Positions 49,957 through 58,482 of a stretch of DNA of 64,000 nt are shown here, in pieces. The DNA is from an uncultured Actinomycetes bacterium. Lineage in GTDB: Bacteria; Actinomycetota; Acidimicrobiia; Acidimicrobiales; Microtrichaceae. Positions within the stretch are counted from its first letter, which is position 1; each line of letters starts with the position of its first letter. Both the position numbers and the translations under genes were made by a program. The notes beneath the pieces were generated by a model that saw nothing but the letters and a program-made list of their open reading frames with translations, was not told where the DNA came from and did no database searches. The DNA lies in assembly GCA_903925745.1 (NCBI GenBank), contig CAIYGQ010000174.1, positions 26,427 through 90,426 of the forward strand, read 5' to 3'.

Positions 49957-51225
49957 TCAACAGCCCCGGTCGTCGCAGCCGTTCGGGATCGAGCTGGTGC
50001 CGCCCTGCTGGATGGTGAACGTCCACGTGCTCGAGGTGGTGAGCGTTCCCACCCCCTGGTTGGTCGCGGCGATCGAGAGGCCTTGGTCGCTGCTCGCCTG
50101 CGCCGCCTGGGTCAGGTACTGGTCGCTGACGCTCGTCTGCCACACGGTGCCACCCTCGGACTGGGCGTTCGTCTGCCAGGCGAGGGCCGTGGCCGCGTCC
50201 AGGAGTCCGTTCGAGGTCTGTTCGCTGGCCACGTAGGCCTGCGAGGTCGTCTGCGACCCGCCGTCGGGACCCGCGGCCTGCGCGGCGGCGAGCACGTGGA
50301 AGATCGACGCCTGCGAGTCGCAGTCGTCGATCCCGAGCGACAGCACGTCGACGATCGCCTGGATCGCCACGCTGACCGGGTTGAACGCCGACAGGATCAA
50401 CCGGGCGATGTCGACGGCTGCGTCAACGGTGACGTCGGTTCCGATCTGCGACCACGGCGGCCCGCCGTAGGTGGGGCTGTCGAAGATCGAGCCGTCGGCC
50501 TCGATCGAGCTGCTGACGTAGTCGCCGGCGTCGACCAGCGTGGTGGTCAGGGCGTCGAAGTCCGAGCCGCTGTCCTGGTACATGCACACCACCGGGATGG
50601 TGACCACGTTGACAGCGGGGACGTCGGTGCTGATCGTGAGCGACACGGTCTCCCCGGCGGTGCGGACCTGGGCATCGTGGTAGCTGGTCCGGGTGTGCAG
50701 CGCGCCCTCGGGGTTGCTGTCGCCGTCGCCGTCGACCAGGTGGCGCACCCCTACCACCACGAGCTGGTCGGCGACGCCGGGCTCGACCCTCTCGAGTGCG
50801 ACGAGCGCCTCGGGTGGGATCGGGAGGACGACCTCCTGGTTGTCACCCGTGGCGACGGGACGGGACTCGGAGACGATCGGGACGGGCGGTCGCTGGCGGG
50901 ACTCCAGGCCGGGGAACACCAGCAGGGTCGCGGTGACCTGATCGCGGGGACCCGCCGGCAGGGTGGTGATGTTGGCCACGACCGAGGTCCCGGCGGCGTC
51001 GGTCCGGTAGGCGGCCCTGGTCACCACCGGGTTCGGTGGCCGGTTGGCGGCAGTGGTGCGTGTCCCGGGTTGGAACCCGGTCGTCGTGGACGTCGCCGGG
51101 CCGGAGTCGTCGGGCGGCGTCGCCGCCTCCTCCGTGGTGCAGGAGGCCAGCCCGCCGGCGAGCAGGGCGGCGATGACGGCGATGGCCAGGGGTCGGCGTC
51201 GGGGCGGGCGGTCGGTTCGCAGCAC
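49957..51225 (-). CDS. Putative lipoprotein of unknown function
   Basis: MLRTDRPPRRRPLAIAVIAALLAGGLASCTTEEAATPPDDSG...; C-terminal NGCDDRGC. Confidence 0.7.
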   Translation of the reverse strand: MLRTDRPPRRRPLAIAVIAALLAGGLASCTTEEAATPPDDSGPATSTTTGFQPGTRTTAANRPPNPVVTRAAYRTDAAGTSVVANITTLPAGPRDQVTATLLVFPGLESRQRPPVPIVSESRPVATGDNQEVVLPIPPEALVALERVEPGVADQLVVVGVRHLVDGDGDSNPEGALHTRTSYHDAQVRTAGETVSLTISTDVPAVNVVTIPVVCMYQDSGSDFDALTTTLVDAGDYVSSSIEADGSIFDSPTYGGPPWSQIGTDVTVDAAVDIARLILSAFNPVSVAIQAIVDVLSLGIDDCDSQASIFHVLAAAQAAGPDGGSQTTSQAYVASEQTSNGLLDAATALAWQTNAQSEGGTVWQTSVSDQYLTQAAQASSDQGLSIAATNQGVGTLTTSSTWTFTIQQGGTSSIPNGCDDRGC

Positions 51226-51457
51226 TGAGGTGCTCCTCCTGGGTCGGGCTCGGCGGTTCGGTGACGGCGGCGCGGTGCCGCCAGCGGCCCGGTGTCACCG
51301 GACTCTCTACCGGGATCCGGGTCGGAAGCGGTCGTCCCGGGCCGAAAAGAGTGAGAGAGCGGTTCGCTCGACCTTGCGAACCCCGGGTCGGGCCCGCTCG
51401 GCCGGTGCTCCTGGGTCCACGTGGGCTCCGGTCCCGGGGCCGGATGGTCGGCGTCGG

Positions 51458-51952
51458 TCAGGTCACGAGTTCGGCGAGGACCGCCTTGTCGCCCTTGGCG
51501 AGCTGGCTGATCGGACTGGCGGAACCCTCCAGGGTGATCCGGGCGCCGGAGGTGTCGGAGATCTCCACGATGCGTGACAGCCCGCGCTTGGTCACGACGA
51601 CGTGGGCGGCGTGACGGTCGAAGGTCGCCACCCGGTCCGCCAGGCGGCCGGCGGTGTTCCGGTTCAGGACGTGGATCGCGTCGGCGGTGACGGCGACGAC
51701 CATCTGGACGGTCACGCCCTGACTCTCGGCGTAGGCCTTCACGGCGGCGGCACCGCCCAGACCGGCGCCCAGGCCGGCGGCGAACGGACCGTCCGATGCG
51801 AGGCCGCCGGCGACGCTGCCGACGGTGCCGCCAGCGATCTGGGCGGAGATCAGGTCGCGCAGCCCGAAGTACCCGGCGGCGACGACCGACTGGCCGTCAC
51901 CGAGGATGCCCTCCGCCTCCGCGATCAACTCGTCCTCGCCGTATCGGCTCAT
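51458..51952 (-). CDS. Conserved hypothetical with glycine-rich segment
   Basis: MSRYGEDELIAEAEGILGDGQSVVAAGYFGLRDLISAQIAGGTVGSVAGGLASDGPFAAGLGAGLGG... Confidence 0.65.
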   Translation of the reverse strand: MSRYGEDELIAEAEGILGDGQSVVAAGYFGLRDLISAQIAGGTVGSVAGGLASDGPFAAGLGAGLGGAAAVKAYAESQGVTVQMVVAVTADAIHVLNRNTAGRLADRVATFDRHAAHVVVTKRGLSRIVEISDTSGARITLEGSASPISQLAKGDKAVLAELVT

Positions 51953-52036
51953 CGGGATCTCCTCGTCGTCGGCCGGCCGGTGGACGATCCCTCGGAGCAG
52001 CACGGGATCCGTCACACCGCAAGAGCTCCCGTTCAG

Positions 52037-52110
52037 CGCGCTCGGAGGGACTCGAACCCCCAACCTTCTGATCCGTAGTCAGATGCTCTATCCAATTGAG
52101 CTACGAGCGC
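52037..52110 (-). tRNA. tRNA-Arg (ACG)
   Basis: Reverse complement GCGCTCGTAGCTCAATTGGATAGAGCATCTGACTACGGATCAGAAGGTTGGGGGTTCGAGTCCCTCCGAGCGCG. Confidence 0.96.
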
Positions 52111-52250
52111 TGGTCGGCCCAGCGATCCTAGAGCCGCCCGCACCCGGCGACCAACGGGCCCGGACGCGACCCGGCCGGACCACGGGGGTCCGGCCGAGGC
52201 GGGGGGTCGTCGGCCGGTGGTGGGCGGCCGACGGCGTTCGGTTCGGGTGG

Positions 52251-52652
52251 TCAGACCCGACGGGAGCAGACCGGCCAGTGCTGCGGTCCACCGGTGGCCC
52301 ACAGGGCCCGGGTCATCTTGTCCTGGTGGATCGGCAGCGCCCGGGCCGGATCGATGCCCACGAGCTCGGGGTAGTGGTCACGGGCCACGTAGTTCCAGGT
52401 CGACTGCGAGAACTGGTAGGCGCCGCGGTAGGTGCCACCGGAGCTCACGATGTCGTAGCGGCCGTTCGACTCGCACTGGCGGAGTCGGGCCAGTCCCGCC
52501 TCGCTGATCGCGTTCGGGAACTTGTCCGAGGCCTTCTCGGCCTCGTACCACTTGACGAAGGCGGCCTGCTGCTCGGGGGTGCAGGCGCCGAACAGGAAGG
52601 CGGCGCTCAGGCCGATGGCGGCCAGCACTGCGGTGGTGCGACGTCGTGTCAT
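52251..52652 (-). CDS. Resuscitation-promoting-factor-like transglycosylase lipoprotein
   Basis: AAFLFGACTPEQ lipobox; ARLRQCESNGRYDIVSSGGTYRGAYQFSQSTWNYVAR. Confidence 0.87.
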   Translation of the reverse strand: MTRRRTTAVLAAIGLSAAFLFGACTPEQQAAFVKWYEAEKASDKFPNAISEAGLARLRQCESNGRYDIVSSGGTYRGAYQFSQSTWNYVARDHYPELVGIDPARALPIHQDKMTRALWATGGPQHWPVCSRRV

Positions 52653-52744
52653 GGGTTCCTCCGGTGTCTCCGCCGTGCGGCGGGGTCCTCGCTCGCCCCG
52701 GACCGGCCGGTCCGGATGGTTCGCCCGGCGGGCAGGACCTCGTG

Positions 52745-52778
52745 TTCGGTGACAGTTCTAGGACATTTCGTCACCGAA
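52745..52778. promoter_or_regulatory. 9-bp perfect inverted repeat upstream of the Rpf-like gene
   Basis: ttcggtgac-N16-gtcaccgaa. Confidence 0.55.
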
Positions 52779-52988
52779 TCGCAACACAACCGGGCGGGCG
52801 TCCGTCACAGGGGGTGGATCCGTCCGGGAGCGGCGGGTACCGGGACGAGCGGTTCGGCCCGTGACCACAGGGAATCGCAGGGATCCGGGCGCTCGCAGCG
52901 GGCCCCGGGACCGCGGCGGCGCCAACCGCACGCGACCGGGCGCCGACCCTGGTGGACCGGCGCCCGGGTTCGACGCGTCGCGTCGCAG

Positions 52989-53077
52989 CGGAGAGGGTGG
53001 GATTCGAACCCACGGTGAGGTTGCCCCCACACCTCCTTAGCAGGGAGGCCCGTTCGACCTGGCTCCGGCACCTCTCC
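52989..53077 (-). tRNA. tRNA-Ser (GCT)
   Basis: Reverse complement GGAGAGGTGCCGGAGCCAGGTCGAACGGGCCTCCCTGCTAAGGAGGTGTGGGGGCAACCTCACCGTGGGTTCGAATCCCACCCTCTCCG, long variable arm. Confidence 0.95.
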
Positions 53078-53276
53078 GGGTGCGGTCACTGTAGTGGCCG
53101 ACCCTCGACGGGGCGCCAGTGGATCCTCCACCGCCGACTTCCCGTGGCCGGACCTCCGTCACAGGCGGTGGGGACGGACGGTTGCGTCGCTAGCGTGAGC
53201 GCAGGCGTGTCGGCCGACGACGCAGGGCGGCACGACCGTCCCGCCGGGACGGGTGAGCTGACACGGAGGTGTCGAC

Positions 53277-53717
53277 GTGGACAGGACGTTCGACCGCTCG
53301 GGACTCGAGGTGCTCTCCGAGGAGGAGTGCTGGCGGTTCCTGGAGGCGCACCACATCGGCCGACTCGGGGTGACGATCCTCGACCAGCCCGAGATCTTCC
53401 CGGTGAACTACGTCGTCGACAACCGGACGATCGTCTTCCTGACCGCCGAGGGGACGAAGCTCGCCGCCACCCTGCTGGGCACCGCCGTCGCATTCGAGAT
53501 CGACGCCGCCGACCCCATGTTCCACACCGGCTGGTCGGTCGTCGTCCGGGCGCGGGCCGAGGAGATCACAGCGCTCGACGACCTGATGGAGGCCGAGCGA
53601 CTGCCACTGCAGCCGTGGGGACCGGGCGACAAGCGCCGGTACGTACGCCTGGTTCCGACCGCCGTCACCGGTCGGCGGATCATCGGGGCCTCACAGCCCG
53701 ACCGGGCCTCGGCCTGA
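53277..53717 (+). CDS. Pyridoxamine 5'-phosphate oxidase-like flavin-binding protein
   Basis: LSEEECWRFLEAHHIGRLGVTILDQPEIFPVNYVVDNRTIVFLTAEGTKLAATL. Confidence 0.9.
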   Translation: MDRTFDRSGLEVLSEEECWRFLEAHHIGRLGVTILDQPEIFPVNYVVDNRTIVFLTAEGTKLAATLLGTAVAFEIDAADPMFHTGWSVVVRARAEEITALDDLMEAERLPLQPWGPGDKRRYVRLVPTAVTGRRIIGASQPDRASA

Positions 53718-53761
53718 GCCGGACCCGGACGGAGGCTCCTGGGATCGGCCAGACTGGGCTC

Positions 53762-54958
53762 GTGGCCACCCTGTTCGAGCCCACGACCCTGGGCCCGTTG
53801 CGACTGCGCAACCGGACGGTCAAGGCCGCGACGTTCGAGGGGCGGAGCCCCGGCGGGATCGTGACCGACGAACTCGTCGAGTTCCACCGGCGCGTCGCCG
53901 CCGGCGGGGTGGCCATGACGACCGTGGCCTACCTGGCCGTCTCACCCGAGGGGCGGACCGACTCCGGCTGCACCGTGCTCGACGACCGGGCGGTACCGGG
54001 GCTCCGTCGCCTGACCGACGCCGTCCACGGCCACGGGGCCCTGGCCGCAGCGCAACTCGGACACGCCGGACCGGTCGCCAACGCGGCGTCGAACGGCGTG
54101 CCGGCGATCGCCCCCGGCCGCATGTTCAACCCGCTCGGGCTGCGCCGGACGCGCGCCGCGACCTCCGCCGACCTGGACCGGATCGTGTCGGACTACGGCG
54201 CGGCGGCGCGTCGGGCCACCGACGCCGGGTTCGACTCGCTGGAGGTGCACCTGGGCCACAACTACCTGGCCAGTGCGTTCCTCTCACCGGCGCTCAACCG
54301 ACGCAGCGACGAGTGGGGCGGATCGTTGCCGAACCGCGCCCGGTTCGCCCGGAACGTGGTCCGGGCCGTGCGGGACGGGGCGGCCGGGCACGTCGCGGTC
54401 ACGGCGAAGCTGAACATGGTCGACGGGGTGCGCACCGGACTCCGGATCGAGGACAGCCTGCAGGTCGCCCGGTGGTTGCAGGACGACGGCCACCTGGACG
54501 CCATCGAGCTCACGGGCGGCAGCTCGCTCGCGAACCCCATGTACCTGTTCAAGGGCGCCGCTCCGCTCCCGGAGTTCCGACGCACCCTGCCGTGGTACCT
54601 GCGCGGCGGGTTCCGGCTCGTCGGTTCCCGGTTCCTGCGCACCTACCCCTACTCCGAGGCGTACTTCCTGCCGATGGCCCGACGGTTCCGGGAGGAGCTC
54701 GACATCCCCCTGGTCCTCCTCGGTGGGATCAGTGAACGACCCACCGCCGAGTCGGCGATCGACGAGGGCTTCGACCTGGTCGCCCTGGGCCGGGCGCTGC
54801 TCCACGACCCCGACCTGATCCGGAAGTGGGAGGACGGTTCGGTGACGTCGTCGGGCTGCGTCCACTGCAACCGCTGCATGCCGACGATCTACACCGGCAC
54901 CCGTTGCCCGCTCGTGGACCCCCGTCCCGGCGACCGACCCGTGGTGGTGGGTGCGTGA
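53762..54958 (+). CDS. NADH:flavin oxidoreductase (Old Yellow Enzyme family)
   Basis: LFEPTTLGPLRLRNRTVKAATFEG...AQLGHAGPVA...FDSLEVHLGHNYLASAFLSPALNRRSDEWGGSLPNRARF. Confidence 0.93.
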   Translation: MATLFEPTTLGPLRLRNRTVKAATFEGRSPGGIVTDELVEFHRRVAAGGVAMTTVAYLAVSPEGRTDSGCTVLDDRAVPGLRRLTDAVHGHGALAAAQLGHAGPVANAASNGVPAIAPGRMFNPLGLRRTRAATSADLDRIVSDYGAAARRATDAGFDSLEVHLGHNYLASAFLSPALNRRSDEWGGSLPNRARFARNVVRAVRDGAAGHVAVTAKLNMVDGVRTGLRIEDSLQVARWLQDDGHLDAIELTGGSSLANPMYLFKGAAPLPEFRRTLPWYLRGGFRLVGSRFLRTYPYSEAYFLPMARRFREELDIPLVLLGGISERPTAESAIDEGFDLVALGRALLHDPDLIRKWEDGSVTSSGCVHCNRCMPTIYTGTRCPLVDPRPGDRPVVVGA

Positions 54959-55794
54959 GCGGACCGGCGATCCCACGCGTCGAGGGCGGCTCGGCGACGG
55001 TCGAACAGGTCGCCGGGCTGGTGGCCGAGCACGGCGTGTGCGTCGTCGAACGACTCGTGGACGAGACGGTCTGCGACGCCGTCCTGGCCGAGCTCCAACC
55101 CCACCTGGACGCGGTGCGTCCCGGCGCCGACGACTTCGAGGGCCGCAACACCCGTCGGGTCGGGGGGATCCTGGGCCGCTCCCCGAGCGCGGTCGGTCTC
55201 GTCGCCCACGACCTCGTGCTCGACGTGGCTGACCGGGTCCTCGGCCCCGACAAGTCGACCTTCCAGCTCCACCTGACCCAGGCGATCGCGATCGGCCCCG
55301 GATCGGAACCGCAGTCGCTCCACCGGGACCAGTGGTGCTTCGACTTCCATCCGTTCCCGCCCGAGCTGATCGTGGAGGTGTCGACGATCTGGTCGTTGAC
55401 CGAGTTCACCGAGGACACGGGCGCGACCCGAGTCGTTCCCGGCAGCCACCGTTCGACAGAGGTGACGGCGACCGACGACGACGCCCTCGTCGCCGAGATG
55501 CCCAGGGGTTCGGTGGTGGTCTACACCGGATCGACCGTCCACGGAGGCGGCGCCAACCGCAGCGAGACGACCCGGGTCGGCCTGAACGTCGACTACACCC
55601 TCGGCTGGTTGCGCCAGGAGGAGAACCAGTACCTGTCGGTGCCCCTCGAGGTGGCGCGTGCGCTGCCCGAACGGGTGCAGCGGCTGATGGGGTACTCCAT
55701 GGGCAGCTACGCGCTGGGCTACGTCGACGACCTGCGTGATCCGATCACCGTGCTCGACCCCGACCGTGGCCGCGCCGGGTTCGGCGTCGAGTGA
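54955..55794 (+). CDS. Phytanoyl-CoA dioxygenase family protein
   Basis: LHRDQWCFDFHPFPPELIVEVSTIWSLTEFTEDTGATRVVPGSHR...TVHGGGANRSETTRVGLNVDYTLGWLRQEENQYLSVP; GTGA overlap with the previous gene. Confidence 0.9.
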   Translation: MSGPAIPRVEGGSATVEQVAGLVAEHGVCVVERLVDETVCDAVLAELQPHLDAVRPGADDFEGRNTRRVGGILGRSPSAVGLVAHDLVLDVADRVLGPDKSTFQLHLTQAIAIGPGSEPQSLHRDQWCFDFHPFPPELIVEVSTIWSLTEFTEDTGATRVVPGSHRSTEVTATDDDALVAEMPRGSVVVYTGSTVHGGGANRSETTRVGLNVDYTLGWLRQEENQYLSVPLEVARALPERVQRLMGYSMGSYALGYVDDLRDPITVLDPDRGRAGFGVE

Positions 55795-55797
55795 GGC

Positions 55798-57057
55798 TCA
55801 GCCGAGTCGGTCGAACTCGAGGGTGATCAGGTCCGCTCCGGGGACGGCCCCCACGTTCGTGGGCACGACCAGGAGGTGGTGGACCCCGCTCTCGGTGGCG
55901 GTGTAGGTCACCCACGGGTCGCTCACGAACGTCGGCCCCGTCTCGGGGACGCCGTTGAGGATCGCACCGCCGGGGGAACGAACCAGGACGCCGGGCTTCA
56001 CGCCGGGCGGATCGAAGGTGCGGATTCGGAACTGCTCGCCGGCGGTCACGGTGACCCGGGCGGAGAGTGCCTGTCCGGGGTTGCGCCCGGGTGTCGGGTA
56101 CGAACCCTCCCCGATGACGCCGAGGTCCAGGTCGTTGCTGAGCCAGACCGACGTGCCGGTCGTGTTGAACCCGCCCCGGGCGACCACCCGGTAGGTGCCG
56201 GTGACGGGCAGCGTGTACCGGGTTCGCGGCACGATCTCGGCGGGGTCGACGGGAGTGTCGTCGGGCGTGCGGAGCTGCACGCTCACGTTGAGCGTGGAGC
56301 CGAGCCCCAGGGTCTCACCGGCGGTACCGGGGTAGAGCAGGTCGACGTTCTGGCCAGACAGCAGCGGCGGAACCGGCGTCGCGCCGAGCGTCACCGGGAT
56401 CGGGGCGAGGTCGTTGCTGATCACCGCCCCCGGCTGGGTGACCTCGATCCGGTAGCTGCCGGTCACCGGCAGCGTGACCTGGGCGGGCCGCAGACCATTG
56501 TTCGCGACCTCGGTCCCGTCCGGGGCGACCACGCGATCCACCCCGACCCGGTTCAGGCGTTCACCGGCGGCACCGGCGTAGGAGAACGAGACGGACTGGC
56601 CCGGGATCAGCGATCCGAACGGGGTGATCGGTCCGAGTCCCGTCGGGCCCCGGTCCTCGTCCTGGCTGATGGCGAGCGTGTAGGTGAGGACGCCCAGGTC
56701 GGCGACCGGGTAGCGGAACCGGATCGTGTAGCGACCGGTCACCGGCAGGACGAAGATCCGGGTGGCCTGTCGCTGCGCCGCGGTCGGCACGACGGAGCCG
56801 CCCGGTGCGACCAGGTCGAACGCCGGTGGCCCCTGGTCCGGAGCGAAGAACGGCCGGCTGTCGTACAACAGGATGTTGACCCGTCGGCCGGCCACGCCGT
56901 CGTAGGTGTAGGTGATCGGTGAGTTGAGGACCGAGTACTCACCGACGTGGACGCCCTGGGCGACCGTCGTGCCCCCCGACGGGGCGGCACAGGCCGGGAG
57001 CACGGCGGCAGCGACGGCCAGGACGGTGATGACGATGGCGGTGAGTCGACGATGCAC
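55798..57057 (-). CDS. Lipoprotein with repeated beta-sandwich-like units (paralog A)
   Basis: VLPACAAPSGGTTVAQGVHVGEYSVLNSPITYTYDGVAGRR...; repeated TLPVTG(S/T)YR motifs. Confidence 0.72.
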   Translation of the reverse strand: MHRRLTAIVITVLAVAAAVLPACAAPSGGTTVAQGVHVGEYSVLNSPITYTYDGVAGRRVNILLYDSRPFFAPDQGPPAFDLVAPGGSVVPTAAQRQATRIFVLPVTGRYTIRFRYPVADLGVLTYTLAISQDEDRGPTGLGPITPFGSLIPGQSVSFSYAGAAGERLNRVGVDRVVAPDGTEVANNGLRPAQVTLPVTGSYRIEVTQPGAVISNDLAPIPVTLGATPVPPLLSGQNVDLLYPGTAGETLGLGSTLNVSVQLRTPDDTPVDPAEIVPRTRYTLPVTGTYRVVARGGFNTTGTSVWLSNDLDLGVIGEGSYPTPGRNPGQALSARVTVTAGEQFRIRTFDPPGVKPGVLVRSPGGAILNGVPETGPTFVSDPWVTYTATESGVHHLLVVPTNVGAVPGADLITLEFDRLG

Positions 57058-57086
57058 GGGAGAGCCCTCCTGTCCCGGGCTGGAGC

Positions 57087-58340
57087 CTAGGGGAGGTCGT
57101 CGATCTCGACCGAGATCGTGCCGGTGCCCGGACTGAGGGTGGGCACGACCAGGATGGAGTGACTGCCGGCCTCGACCGGCGTGTAGGTCGTCCACGGATC
57201 ACCCGGGAGCGACGGGTCGGTCGCTGCGGCCCCGGTCAGCGTCAGGCCGCTCGGCCCGCTCACCCGGATGGCGGGCTTGGTCCCCGGGGGATCGAAGGTG
57301 CGGAGTCGGAACGCTCCGCCGAGCGGCCGGTCGTGCACCAGCCGGATCGACTGTCCCGGGAGCCGGGACGGCGTGGCGAACAACCCCTCGCCGACGACGC
57401 CGAGTTCCAGGTCGTGGCTCAGCCACACCGCCGACGGCTGCGGATCCCCGAAGGGTTGGCCGGTGACCACGACCCGGAACGTGTCGTCACCGGGGATCAC
57501 GAAGCGACTCCCCCGGGCGGACGGCGTGGCCGGGATCGGCGTCCAGTCGGATCGACGAACGTCCACCGACACGTTGGATCCGAACCCGACGCCGACCGCC
57601 TCGTCGACGGCACCCGGGTAGGTGAGGTCGATGTGTTGACCCTGCAGCAGGGGTGGGAGGTCCACCCGGCCGAGCGTGGCGGCGATCGCCGGCAGGTCCT
57701 GGCTCAGGACCGCGACGCTGTTCGTCACCTCGATGCGGTGGTCCCCGCTGAGCGTGAGCGTCACCTGTGACGACCGGAGACCGTTGTCGCCGACCACCGT
57801 GCCGTCGGGGGCGACGACCCGGTCGACCAGGTACCGGTTGAGCCGTTCACCGGCGGTGCCGGCGTAGTGGTAGGTCACCCGCTGTCCGACCAGCGTCGGG
57901 CCGAGGGGGCCGAGGCCGGTCGCTCCGCGGTCCTCGTCCCGACTGACCCCGAGTGTGTAGCGGCGGACCTGCGTGTCGACCGTCGGGTAGGCCAGCCGGA
58001 TCGTGTACCGGCCGGTGGTCGGCAGGATGAACCGGTCGGTCGGCCCCGGGCGTCGCTCGATCGGGACGACCGCGTTCCCGTCGGGCGCGACGAGCGTGAG
58101 CGTCGTGCCGGGGTCGGAGTCCGAGGCGAGGCCGTGGTAGAGGTTCAGGTCCTGGCCCGCCACGCCGTCGTAGGTGTACGTGATCGGCGAGTTCAGGATC
58201 GAGATCTCACCGGAGTGGTAGCCCTGGGTGACGGTGCCGCCGCCCGAGGGGGCCGCACAGGCCGTGACGCCGGCGGCCAGCACCACCAGGACGACTGCGA
58301 TCCGAGGGCACCACCGGACCCGTCGGTGTGTGTGGTGCAT
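57087..58340 (-). CDS. Lipoprotein with repeated beta-sandwich-like units (paralog B)
   Basis: GVTACAAPSGGGTVTQGYHSGEISILNSPITYTYDGVAGQDLN...; collinear with 55798-57057; ATG 58340 instead of track ORF start 59237. Confidence 0.72.
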   Translation of the reverse strand: MHHTHRRVRWCPRIAVVLVVLAAGVTACAAPSGGGTVTQGYHSGEISILNSPITYTYDGVAGQDLNLYHGLASDSDPGTTLTLVAPDGNAVVPIERRPGPTDRFILPTTGRYTIRLAYPTVDTQVRRYTLGVSRDEDRGATGLGPLGPTLVGQRVTYHYAGTAGERLNRYLVDRVVAPDGTVVGDNGLRSSQVTLTLSGDHRIEVTNSVAVLSQDLPAIAATLGRVDLPPLLQGQHIDLTYPGAVDEAVGVGFGSNVSVDVRRSDWTPIPATPSARGSRFVIPGDDTFRVVVTGQPFGDPQPSAVWLSHDLELGVVGEGLFATPSRLPGQSIRLVHDRPLGGAFRLRTFDPPGTKPAIRVSGPSGLTLTGAAATDPSLPGDPWTTYTPVEAGSHSILVVPTLSPGTGTISVEIDDLP

Positions 58341-58482
58341 GCCGCCACCTCCTCGACGTGGGACGGGCTCGCTCACCCGTCGTCCATGCATCATCGCTCC
58401 ATCGTGCCGCCGTGACCCGGCTGCAGCCGTCCCGGGCGCTGCCCGGACGGTACCGGGCGATCCGGACGGCGACCATGGCGGA

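Noticed and set aside
52033-52302. ORF containing ALVAQLDRASDYGSEGWGFESLRAR
   Set aside because: Translation across tRNA-Arg, not a protein.
52698-52715. 18-bp palindrome ccggaccggccggtccgg
   Set aside because: Perfect but made only of CCGG/GGACC units that are common at this GC content; no independent support for function.
52758-53030. ORFs over 52950-53090 (ERVGFEPTVRLPPHLLSREARSTWLRHLSG and antisense)
   Set aside because: Translation through tRNA-Ser (GCT).
52800-53172. Repeated tccgtcacagg(g/c)ggtgg at about 52800 and 53156
   Set aside because: Two short, imperfect copies with unclear relation to promoters; could be chance.
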